34,016 nt of DNA from Alphaproteobacteria bacterium (GTDB lineage Bacteria; Pseudomonadota; Alphaproteobacteria; Rhizobiales; Xanthobacteraceae). The stretch spans positions 1 to 34,016 of the forward strand of contig VGEP01000049.1 in assembly GCA_016869215.1 (NCBI GenBank). Direction: 5' to 3'. The notes beneath the pieces are model-generated. The model had not been told where the DNA came from, searched no databases, and worked only from the letters and a program-made list of their open reading frames with translations. Each line of letters starts with the position of its first letter. The stretch's first letter is position 1. Shown here in pieces: positions 17,680 to 24,543 of the stretch. The position numbers were made by a program, and so were the translations under genes.

Positions 17680-19383
17680 GAAAGAGGCAGGCTCCTCGCC
17701 CGCTACAACGCGAGTCCGGCGCAGGCACTGGCGCTTGTCTTCGTCGCACTGTTCCTGCTCGCCTTCCTCGTGGTCCCGCTGCTGCGGGTGATCCAGATCG
17801 CGTTCACCGGGCCGGACGGAGCCTTCAGTCTCGTTCACTTCGGCGATTTCTTCCGCACCTCGCTGTTGCGCGAGTCGTTCTGGAACTCGATCTACGTCGC
17901 CGGCATGACCGTGCTGCTGGCGAGCCTGATCGCGGTGCCGCTGGCGACCATCCTCGCACGCTATCGGTTTCGCGGCGCTGCGCTGATCCACACGCTCGGC
18001 GTCGTGCCGCTGGTGATGCCGCCGTTCGTCGGCGCGGTGGCGATGCAGCTCATCTATGGCCGCAACGGCACCATCAACCTGCTGCTGATGGACTGGTTCG
18101 GCTTCCGCATTCCATTCATGGAGGGGCTGAACGGCGTCATCTTCGTCGAGGCGCTGCACTACTTCCCGTTCATTCTGCTCAACCTCTCCGCCTCGCTTGC
18201 CAATATCGACTCGGCGATGGAGGAGTCGGCGCAGAACCTCGGCGCGCACGGTTTTACGCTGTTCTCGCGCATCGTGTTCCCGCTGGCGCTGCCGGGCTAC
18301 GTGGCGGGCGCGGCGCTGGTGTTCGTCAAGGTGTTCGACGATCTGGCGACGCCCTTGCTGCTCAACGTCAACAACATGCTGGCGCCGCAGGCCTATCTGA
18401 AGATCACCTCGGTCGGCATCGCCGACCCGATGGGCTACGTCATCTCCGTCATCATGATCGCCTGTTCGCTCGGCGCCATGCTGCTGTCGGCGCTGGTGCT
18501 CAAGGGCCGCGACTTCGCCATCACCCAGCGCGGCGGCGGCGGGCTGTCGCGGCGCTCGCTCGGCCGCTGGGGCACCGCCGCGGCCGCGGCTTTCGTGATC
18601 GTCGCGCTGGCCGTGTCGCTGTCGCCGCACATCGGCATCTTCCTGCTCTCGATCGGGACCGTATGGTCGTTCGCGGAGCTGCCCGACGCCTACACGGTGC
18701 AACACTACGTCACGGTCTATCGCGAGTCGCTGCCGCTGATTTCCAACACCGTGCTCTATTGCGGGCTCGCCGGGCTGATCGACATCGTGCTCGGCGCAAC
18801 GCTGGCCTATGTGGTGCTGCGCACCAAGCTGCCGGGCCGCCGGCTGGTCGAGCAGGCCGCCATGTCGGCGGTGGCGATTCCGGGCCTGGTGCTCGGCATC
18901 GGGCTCCTGCGCACCTATTACGACTTCCAGATACCGTTCACCGGCGAGTCGCTCGCCACCTTCTGGTTCATGCTGGTGATCGCCTATGCGGTGCGCCGCC
19001 TGCCCTATGCGCTGGCGGCGGCCACCGCGGCCTTGCAGCAACTCCACGTCAGCCTGGAGGAAGCGGCCGAGAGCCTCGGCGCCGGCAAGCTGCGCGTCTT
19101 GTCGCGCATCGTCGTGCCGCTGATGACCGGCGGGTTGCTGGCGGGCTTCGTGACCAGCTTCGCCACCGCCGCGGTCGAGTTGTCGGCGACGCTGCTGCTG
19201 GTCGCGCGCGCGCCGGACGCGCCGCTGTCCTACGGCATCTACGTCTATATGCAGTCGGCGGCGGGCCGCGGGCCGGGCGCGGCGCTGGGCGTGATCGCTG
19301 TCGTGGTGGTCGCGATCGCGACCTATGCGGCCTTCAAGATCGCCGAGCGCGAGCGCGGGCTGAAGTCGCGGGAGATGTTCTGA
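17626..19383 (+). CDS. ABC importer permease, fused two-domain FbpB-like
   Basis: This inner-membrane protein carries two consecutive permease domains of about six helices each, as in ferric-iron (FbpB-like) importers. Each has an EAA-type loop that contacts the ATPase: EESAQNLGAHGFTLFSRIVFPLALPG in the first half and EEAAESLGAGKLRVLSRIVVPLMTGG in the second. The first membrane helix begins near 17731 (LALVFVALFLLAFLVVPLL). The frame is open upstream, but every candidate start before that helix (TTG 17578, TTG 17605, ATG 17626) lies inside a palindromic repeat; I chose the only ATG, which has no good ribosome site. The first 20 residues are therefore translated repeat. It lies between the binding-protein and ATPase genes. 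Confidence 0.88.
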   Translation: MTPPRSAFGGPTLPFQGRERGRLLARYNASPAQALALVFVALFLLAFLVVPLLRVIQIAFTGPDGAFSLVHFGDFFRTSLLRESFWNSIYVAGMTVLLASLIAVPLATILARYRFRGAALIHTLGVVPLVMPPFVGAVAMQLIYGRNGTINLLLMDWFGFRIPFMEGLNGVIFVEALHYFPFILLNLSASLANIDSAMEESAQNLGAHGFTLFSRIVFPLALPGYVAGAALVFVKVFDDLATPLLLNVNNMLAPQAYLKITSVGIADPMGYVISVIMIACSLGAMLLSALVLKGRDFAITQRGGGGLSRRSLGRWGTAAAAAFVIVALAVSLSPHIGIFLLSIGTVWSFAELPDAYTVQHYVTVYRESLPLISNTVLYCGLAGLIDIVLGATLAYVVLRTKLPGRRLVEQAAMSAVAIPGLVLGIGLLRTYYDFQIPFTGESLATFWFMLVIAYAVRRLPYALAAATAALQQLHVSLEEAAESLGAGKLRVLSRIVVPLMTGGLLAGFVTSFATAAVELSATLLLVARAPDAPLSYGIYVYMQSAAGRGPGAALGVIAVVVVAIATYAAFKIAERERGLKSREMF

Positions 19384-19397
19384 TGATGACCTCTCTC

Positions 19398-19500
19398 GTG
19401 TCCCGGGCGAGCGAAGCGAGACCCGGGACCCCGGTTAAACAAGAAAGCTGGATACCGGGCCTGCGTCGCATCACTCCGTGCTGCGCCGCGCCCGGGACAC
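19398..19500. repeat. GTCCCGGG-bracketed palindromic repeat, copy 2, inside the ABC operon
   Basis: GTGTCCCGGGCG (19398-19409) and CGCCCGGGACAC (19489-19500) are perfect 12-base inverted ends. Inside lies an inner pair, GTCCCGGG (19400-19407) with CCCGGGAC (19422-19429). It fills almost the whole 133-bp gap between permease and ATPase genes. An upstream in-frame ATG at 19478 lies inside this repeat and is not accepted as the ATPase start. Confidence 0.75.
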
Positions 19501-19516
19501 ACCCTCGGTGCAATCA

Positions 19517-20551
19517 ATGACCTCCGGCGTCGCTATCGAGCACGTGTCCTTCGGCTACGGCGGCACCGCCGTGCTCGACGACGTGAGCCTCGACGTCGAG
19601 CAGGGCGAGTTCTTCGCCTTCCTCGGACCCTCCGGCTCCGGCAAGACCACGCTCTTGCGCCTGATCGCAGGCTTCGGCGCGCCCGCGCAGGGCCGCATCC
19701 TGATCGGCGGGCGCGACGTCACGTCGTTGCCGCCCTGGAGCCGCAACGTCGGCATGGTGTTTCAGAGTTACGCGCTGTGGCCGCACATGACGGTGGCGAA
19801 GAACGTCGCCTTCGGGTTGGAGCGCCGCAAGCTTTCGCGCAAGGAAATCGCCCGCAAGGTCGACGCTGCGCTCGAACTGGTCGAGCTGACGGCGTTCGCC
19901 AATCGGCGCCCCGCGCAGCTTTCCGGCGGACAGCAGCAGCGTGTCGCGCTCGCCCGCACCATCGTGATCGAACCCGAGGTGCTCCTCCTCGACGAACCGC
20001 TGTCCAATCTCGACGCCAAGCTCCGGGTCGAAATGCGCACCGAGCTGAAGGCGTTGCAACGCAAGCTCGGCATCACCGCGATCTACGTGACCCACGACCA
20101 GGAGGAGGCGAACGCCGTCGCCGACCGCATCGCGGTGCTGGACGGCGGCCGCATCCAGCAGATCGGCACGCCGGGCGAGCTCTACGACCGTCCCGCGAAC
20201 CGGTTCGTCGCGACCTTCCTCGGCACCGCGAACCTGATCGAAGGCCATGTGCAAGGCGGGCGTTTCGCCGCCGACGGCTTTGCGCTCGACGGCATCGCTG
20301 CACCCGACGGGCCGGCCTGCATCGCGATCCGGCCGCAGGACATCGAGCTCGGTGCGTTCAGCGGAGGCGTCGCCGCGGTGCTGGTCGAGCGCGAGTTTCT
20401 CGGCTCGACGATGCGCTACCGGCTGCGCGTCGGCTCGCGGGCGATCGTGGTCGACGCGCCGCATCATCGCGGGGCCAAGAGCTATGCAGTCGGGGGAACG
20501 GTCGGGCTCTTGATCGACCCGCGGCAGGTGTCGGTGTTGCGCGAAAACTGA
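19517..20551 (+). CDS. ABC importer ATPase, FbpC/PotA-like
   Basis: The ATPase powers the importer made of the two preceding genes. Over 344 residues it shows Walker A GPSGSGKTT at 37-45, Q-loop VFQSYALWPHMTV, signature LSGGQQQRVALAR, Walker B VLLLDEP, D-loop SNLDAKLR, H-loop VTHDQEEA, and a C-terminal TOBE-type regulatory domain (about 240-340). The start is ATG 19517 (MTSGVAIEHVSFGYGG), because the longer frame begins inside the repeat. It converges with the SH3-domain gene, with 33 bp between the stops. Confidence 0.93.
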   Translation: MTSGVAIEHVSFGYGGTAVLDDVSLDVEQGEFFAFLGPSGSGKTTLLRLIAGFGAPAQGRILIGGRDVTSLPPWSRNVGMVFQSYALWPHMTVAKNVAFGLERRKLSRKEIARKVDAALELVELTAFANRRPAQLSGGQQQRVALARTIVIEPEVLLLDEPLSNLDAKLRVEMRTELKALQRKLGITAIYVTHDQEEANAVADRIAVLDGGRIQQIGTPGELYDRPANRFVATFLGTANLIEGHVQGGRFAADGFALDGIAAPDGPACIAIRPQDIELGAFSGGVAAVLVEREFLGSTMRYRLRVGSRAIVVDAPHHRGAKSYAVGGTVGLLIDPRQVSVLREN

Positions 20552-20584
20552 ACGGCGCGGTGGATCGGCCGCAGGATCGGCGGC

Positions 20585-21097
20585 TCACTCCACCTTCTCG
20601 TTCGGATACACGCCCCACAGCCGGACCTGGCGGACCCAGCCTTCGAAGCCGCGGCCGGACACCCGGCACCAGCCGTCGGCGCATCGTGCGACCCTCCCGA
20701 TCACGCCCGGTTCGAGCTTTGCCACCACGGCGCTCTCGACGTCGGGCCTGTCGTGGAGCGACACCAGCTCGTCCTTGGATTTCGCGGTCACGATGCCGGT
20801 GCGCCGGCCGGACAGCAGCGAATGGTACACCCAGCCTTCCGCGCCGTCGGCGTCGCGGATGCGGCGCCAGGTCTCGAACTCCGCCGTGATCTCGACCGGC
20901 AGGCCCGAGCGCTGGAACAACCACTTGATGTCGTGGGTCTTGTTGGGACCGCCGCGCACGGCGACCTTGTCGGTCTTGAGGCTGACGAAGCGCGGAACCG
21001 GCAGGCCGCTCGCCGTACCCACGGCCGCATCGGCCCAGGCCGCGCCCGAGGCAGCGGCGAAGGCGATCAGGACCAAACTGTGAATGACGTGTCGCAT
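20585..21097 (-). CDS. Secreted bacterial SH3-domain protein
   Basis: The 170-residue protein starts with a signal peptide (MRHVIHSLVLIAFAAASGAAWA, cut near residue 22). Two tandem bacterial SH3-like units follow: about 35-95 (VAVRGGPNKTHDIKWLFQ... ITAEFETWRRIRDADGAEGWVYHSLL) and about 108-165 (VSLHDRPDVESAVVAKLEPG... CADGWCRVSGRGFEGWVRQVRLWGVYPNE). Such domains often bind peptidoglycan peptides in the periplasm. This is the SH3_4-type protein found next to the 2-hydroxyacid dehydrogenase in many Rhizobiales, as I recall. It is transcribed divergently from that gene. Confidence 0.85.
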   Translation of the reverse strand: MRHVIHSLVLIAFAAASGAAWADAAVGTASGLPVPRFVSLKTDKVAVRGGPNKTHDIKWLFQRSGLPVEITAEFETWRRIRDADGAEGWVYHSLLSGRRTGIVTAKSKDELVSLHDRPDVESAVVAKLEPGVIGRVARCADGWCRVSGRGFEGWVRQVRLWGVYPNEKVE

Positions 21098-21223
21098 GGG
21101 TTACGCGTTCGGCACAAATCTTGATGGCTTCGACGCCCGCCGGATGCTTTGTCTTGAAACGGCCATCTGGTACAGAAAGACCGTCCGCCCGCCTGCATCC
21201 AGACGGGCGAAATCGAGTGTCGC

Positions 21224-21246
21224 TCAGCCCGGTTAAGGAGGGCTGA
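21224..21246 (+). promoter_or_regulatory. Hairpin with AAGGAGG in the dehydrogenase leader
   Basis: TCAGCCC (21224-21230) and GGGCTGA (21240-21246) form a 7-bp stem, and AAGGAGG (21235-21241) spans loop and 3' arm. No ATG, GTG or TTG lies at a proper distance behind this strong ribosome-site-like sequence. It may be a former leader or chance. A second small dyad CGCCCG/CGGGCG lies just upstream (21186-21209). Confidence 0.3.
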
Positions 21247-21302
21247 ACGACGGCAAGAAAGCGCAGGTGGCGCTAGGGTTTTACGCCTGGGAAGCATCAG
21301 GG

Positions 21303-22334
21303 ATGCCCGAGTCCAAGATGCCCGAATCTAAGATGACCAAGTCGAAAAAGCCCCTGGTCATCGTCACGCGCAAGCTTCCCGACAGCGTCGAAACCCGCAT
21401 GCGGGAGCTGTTCGACGCCCGCCTCAATCTCGACGACGAGCCGATGAGCCAGGCCGCGATCGCCGCGGCGATCGAGACCGCCGACGTGCTGGTTCCGACC
21501 GTTACCGACCGGATCGATGCGGGCCTGCTCAAGGAGGCCGGCCCCAATCTCAAGCTGATCGCCAACTTCGGCAACGGCGTCGACAACATCGACGTGGCCG
21601 CCGCGATCCAGCGCGGCATCACTGTCACCAACACGCCGGGCGTGCTCACGGAAGACACCGCCGACATGACCATGGCGCTGATCCTCGCCGTGCCGCGCCG
21701 ACTCGCCGAGGGCGCGACCGTGCTGACCGGCGACAAGGACTGGAGCGGCTGGTCGCCGACCTGGATGCTCGGCCACCGCCTCGGCGGCAAGCGGCTCGGC
21801 ATCGTCGGCATGGGCCGCATCGGCCAGGCGGTGGCGCGCCGCACCAAGGCATTCGGCCTGCAGATCCACTACCACAACCGGCGCCGCCTCCCGGCCAAGA
21901 TCGAGGAGGAATTGCAGGCGACCTGGTGGGAGAGCCTCGACCAGATGCTCGCCCGCATGGACATCGTCTCGATCAACTGCCCGCACACGCCCGCGACCTA
22001 TCACCTGCTCTCGGCGCGCCGCCTCAAGCTGCTGCGGCCGCAGGCCTATGTGGTCAACACCGCGCGCGGCGAGGTGATCGACGAGAACGCACTGATTCGC
22101 ATGATCGCGGCGGGCGAACTCGCCGGCGCGGGCCTCGACGTTTTCGAGCACGAGCCGGCGGTGAACCCGAAGCTCGCCCGCCTCGCGCGCGAGGGCAAGG
22201 TGGTGCTGCTGCCGCACATGGGCTCGGCGACGATCGAAGGCCGGATCGAGATGGGCGAGAAGGTCATCGTCAACATCAAGACCTTCATGGACGGGCATAA
22301 GCCGCCGGATCGAGTCTTGCCCTCAATGCTATGA
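21303..22334 (+). CDS. D-isomer-specific 2-hydroxyacid dehydrogenase (glyoxylate/hydroxypyruvate reductase-like)
   Basis: The protein reduces a 2-keto acid with NAD(P)H; glyoxylate or hydroxypyruvate is the likely substrate by family resemblance. It has the split catalytic domain, a Rossmann domain with GIVGMGRIGQAVARRTKAFG and the catalytic triad Arg (NTARGEVIDE), Glu (DVFEHEPAVN) and His (LLPHMGSAT). The C-terminus KPPDRVLPSML is family-typical. The start is unclear: three in-frame ATGs at 21303, 21318 and 21333 are spaced by 15 bases because MPESK is repeated. Starting at 21333 would give 333 residues, the usual length; 21303 gives 343. A relic of a second copy of its 3' end follows at 22355-22420. 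Confidence 0.93.
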   Translation: MPESKMPESKMTKSKKPLVIVTRKLPDSVETRMRELFDARLNLDDEPMSQAAIAAAIETADVLVPTVTDRIDAGLLKEAGPNLKLIANFGNGVDNIDVAAAIQRGITVTNTPGVLTEDTADMTMALILAVPRRLAEGATVLTGDKDWSGWSPTWMLGHRLGGKRLGIVGMGRIGQAVARRTKAFGLQIHYHNRRRLPAKIEEELQATWWESLDQMLARMDIVSINCPHTPATYHLLSARRLKLLRPQAYVVNTARGEVIDENALIRMIAAGELAGAGLDVFEHEPAVNPKLARLAREGKVVLLPHMGSATIEGRIEMGEKVIVNIKTFMDGHKPPDRVLPSML

Positions 22335-22354
22335 TGTGACCGGCGGTTTGATCT

Positions 22355-22420
22355 ATGCTTGACGGCCCGCGCACGCGCAGGCCTTCGCCTCCGGATCGTG
22401 TGCTGCCGTCGATGTTGTGA
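22355..22420 (+). pseudogene. Relic of a second 2-hydroxyacid dehydrogenase 3' end
   Basis: Only 20 bp after the dehydrogenase stop, a 22-codon frame ends in PPDRVLPSML followed by a stop. These are exactly the last ten residues of the preceding gene, but encoded with different synonymous codons (for example CGT GTG CTG instead of CGA GTC TTG). LDG earlier in the relic may match MDG of the gene. The rest of the reading frame is gone. This looks like the tail of an earlier or paralogous copy left after replacement or partial deletion. Ten residues identical plus the stop is very unlikely by chance. Confidence 0.8.
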
Positions 22421-22423
22421 AAA

Positions 22424-23080
22424 ATGCCCTTCGCTCTGAATTTCTTCCACGACCAAACCACAGCCGGCGGCGCGTCGGCGCAGCCGCTGCCCGCGGCGCA
22501 TCGGATGATTTACGTCCGGCACGGACAGGTCATGGTGAACGGCACGACTCTGAACGCCGGCGAGGCGATCTACTGCGGCGAGCTGTTGACGCTGCAAGGC
22601 GGAGCCGACTGGAGTCAGGTCTGGCGCTGGGAGCTTGCGCTGCCGAACGCCGCGCCGCTCCTGCTGGAAGGCACGGGCGTGCTGACGCATCTCAAGATGT
22701 CGCGCGTGGTGACGAGCCTTGCGATGCTCGACGGCACGCAATGGCTGTTCCGGCTCGACCGCATCACCACCACCGCGGGCCGCATCGCCGACCGCCACCA
22801 GCATCCCGGTCCCGGCATCCGCTGTCTCCTGGAAGGCGCGTTCAACGTCCAGAGCATCGAGGCCTCGCGCGACCTCATGCCGGGCGACGCGTGGTGGGAG
22901 ACCGGGCCGGACACGGTGATCGCCTGGGGCTCGCGGCAGATGCACGCGCGCTTCCTTCGCGGCATGATTTTGCCGGTGGAATGGGAGGGCAAGGTCACCG
23001 GCGCCTGGCTGTCGGGCGAGGTGGCCCAACCGCGCCCGGGCAACTGGAAGCTGTTGACCGACAAGATCATTTCGGTCTGA
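22424..23080 (+). CDS. Cupin-like (probably bicupin) protein
   Basis: The 218-residue protein has no signal peptide. It contains two beta-rich halves that look like cupin barrels: residues about 28-80 (MIYVRHGQVMVNGTTLNAGEAIYCGE) and about 110-195 (TTTAGRIADRHQHPGPGIRCLLEGAFNV... LMPGDAWWETGPDTVIAWGS). His residues in DRHQHPGPG are at the place where cupins often bind a metal. The function is unknown. ATG 22424 begins 3 bp after the relic stop codon at 22420, so the upstream relic may once have been translationally linked to this gene. The last residues before the stop are DKIISV. Confidence 0.75.
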   Translation: MPFALNFFHDQTTAGGASAQPLPAAHRMIYVRHGQVMVNGTTLNAGEAIYCGELLTLQGGADWSQVWRWELALPNAAPLLLEGTGVLTHLKMSRVVTSLAMLDGTQWLFRLDRITTTAGRIADRHQHPGPGIRCLLEGAFNVQSIEASRDLMPGDAWWETGPDTVIAWGSRQMHARFLRGMILPVEWEGKVTGAWLSGEVAQPRPGNWKLLTDKIISV

Positions 23081-23210
23081 CGGCCGCCGGCCGCGCTGCG
23101 ACAATCCGCCGGGGGCAGCCTGCGAATGCGCCGCGATCGTTCATCGGCGGTTTAACTGCGGCTCACTAGCCTGCGCAGCGCAATGCCGGGTTCAGCCCTG
23201 GAGGGACCCC

Positions 23211-23576
23211 ATGCGCACAGTGTTCGCGGCCGCCGCCCTGCTCGGCGCCGACGTCGCCACCGGTTTTGCTGCGCCCGCACCCGCGCGGCTGCCGCCCGAC
23301 GAAATTCAGAAGGCGTTCTTCACCGGCCAGCCGTTCACCGCGGCCACGCCGTCGGGCATCGCGTTCAAGATGGTGTTTCTGCCCAGCGGCCGCGTGACGC
23401 GCGAGCCGACCGGACGCACCGGCGTACGCGGCGAAGGCACCTGGAAGCTCGACAAGTCCGGCTTCTGCACCACATGGAAAAATTCCAAGCCCAACTGCTT
23501 CGTGCTGGTCAGCACCGGCGATAACAAGTGGTCGGTGATGAAGGGCCCGGGCGTGGTCGCGGTGTGGAGCAAGTGA
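23211..23576 (+). CDS. Small secreted protein of unknown function
   Basis: The 121-residue protein begins with an apparent signal peptide (MRTVFAAAALLGADVATGFAAPAPA, cut near residue 20). The mature part is short and beta-rich with GEGTWKLDKSGFCTTWKNSKPNCFVLV; the two Cys residues (in GFCTTW and PNCFVL) could form a disulfide in the periplasm. This GxWxxD...C..W pattern recalls small periplasmic proteins of rhizobia, but I cannot name a family. The start ATG 23211 has GGAGGG at 23201-23206. A palindromic repeat follows and may act as the 3' end. Confidence 0.75.
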   Translation: MRTVFAAAALLGADVATGFAAPAPARLPPDEIQKAFFTGQPFTAATPSGIAFKMVFLPSGRVTREPTGRTGVRGEGTWKLDKSGFCTTWKNSKPNCFVLVSTGDNKWSVMKGPGVVAVWSK

Positions 23577-23596
23577 CGCATGAGGGGGGGGGCCGC

Positions 23597-23647
23597 GTGT
23601 CCCGGGTCTGCAGCGCGCAGTTTCATGCCGCGCTGCGCCCGGGACAC
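23597..23647. repeat. GTCCCGGG-bracketed palindromic repeat, copy 3
   Basis: GTGTCCCGGG (23597-23606) and CCCGGGACAC (23638-23647) are perfect inverted ends, and GCAGCGCG (23610-23617) pairs with CGCGCTGC (23629-23636). It fills the gap between two convergent genes, directly after a run of nine G residues (23584-23592), and may work as a two-way transcript end. Confidence 0.75.
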
Positions 23648-23653
23648 AAGGCC

Positions 23654-24454
23654 TCATCCATGAATCGACAAATCCCCGATCACCGGGTGCTCGCCGCTCA
23701 GCGGATTGGCGGGATCCCATTCATAGCGCAGCGTTTCGAAGCGCATGGCCCGCGCGTCGACCATCAGCAACCGCCCCACCAGCCCTTCGCCGAAGCCGAC
23801 GATCTCGCGGATCGTTTCCAGCGCCATCATCGAACCGAGGATGCCCGGCAGCGCACCGAGAATCCCGGCCTCCGAACAGGCGGGCACCGTGCCGGGCGGC
23901 GGCGGCTCCGGGAACAGGCAGCGGTAAGTCGGATGGGGCTTGCCGTCCGGACCGCGCTCGTGCGCGCGAAGTGTGGTGAGCGAACCGTCGAAGGTTCCGA
24001 CCGCGCCGGTCACCAGCGGCCGCCTCGCAAAGTAGCAGGCGTCCGACACCAGATAGCGCGTGGCGAAATTGTCCGAGCCGTCGGCGACAATGTCGTATTG
24101 CGATACGATCGCGAGCGCGTTGGCGCCCGTCAGCCGCTCGCCGTGCTTGACCGTCGCCACGTTCGGATTAAGCCGCCGGATCGCGGCCTCGGCGCTGTCG
24201 ACCTTCGGCGCACCGACGTCGGGCGTGCCGTGGATCACCTGGCGCTGGAGATTGGACAGCGCCACGGTGTCATCGTCGATCACACCCAGCGTGCCGACCC
24301 CGGCCGCCGCAAGATAGAGCAGCGCCGGTGCGCCGAGCCCGCCGGCCCCGACGGTCAGGACGCGGGCACGGCGGAGCGCCGCCTGGCCGGGGCCGCCGAC
24401 CTCGCGCAGGACGATATGGCGGGCGTAGCGTTCGAGTTCCTCGGGCGTCAGCAT
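23654..24454 (-). CDS. moeB: MoeB/ThiF/HesA-family E1-like adenylyltransferase
   Basis: Proteins of this family activate the C-terminal glycine of a small sulfur carrier (MoaD or ThiS) as the acyl-adenylate. The 266-residue protein shows the ATP-binding glycine-rich loop VLTVGAGGLGAPALLYLAAAGVG, the following acidic switch GVIDDDTVALSNLQRQVIH, and DGSDNFATRYLVSDAC. A Cys in PACSEAGILG corresponds to the MoeB catalytic-loop Cys. The two CxxC zinc sites of E. coli MoeB are not conserved: only one Cys is left at TYRCLF, and the C-terminus has none. MoeB versus ThiF cannot be decided from sequence, so the symbol is provisional. It is divergent from the next gene over 89 bp. Confidence 0.85.
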   Translation of the reverse strand: MLTPEELERYARHIVLREVGGPGQAALRRARVLTVGAGGLGAPALLYLAAAGVGTLGVIDDDTVALSNLQRQVIHGTPDVGAPKVDSAEAAIRRLNPNVATVKHGERLTGANALAIVSQYDIVADGSDNFATRYLVSDACYFARRPLVTGAVGTFDGSLTTLRAHERGPDGKPHPTYRCLFPEPPPPGTVPACSEAGILGALPGILGSMMALETIREIVGFGEGLVGRLLMVDARAMRFETLRYEWDPANPLSGEHPVIGDLSIHG

Positions 24455-24543
24455 GCGCCGCTCCTTCCCGGCATGATTGGCGCATTGCGGCGGTTTCGGC
24501 TAGGCTTGCCGCTGCGGTTTCGGACGGGCCGGCGGGGGATCCC

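Noticed and set aside
17467-19047. 526-codon - strand frame opposite the ABC permease
   Set aside because: His/Gln/Arg-rich composition typical of the reverse complement of hydrophobic helices.
23584-23592. Run of nine G residues
   Set aside because: Could vary by slippage, but it is between genes and not in a clear promoter, so phase variation is not supported.
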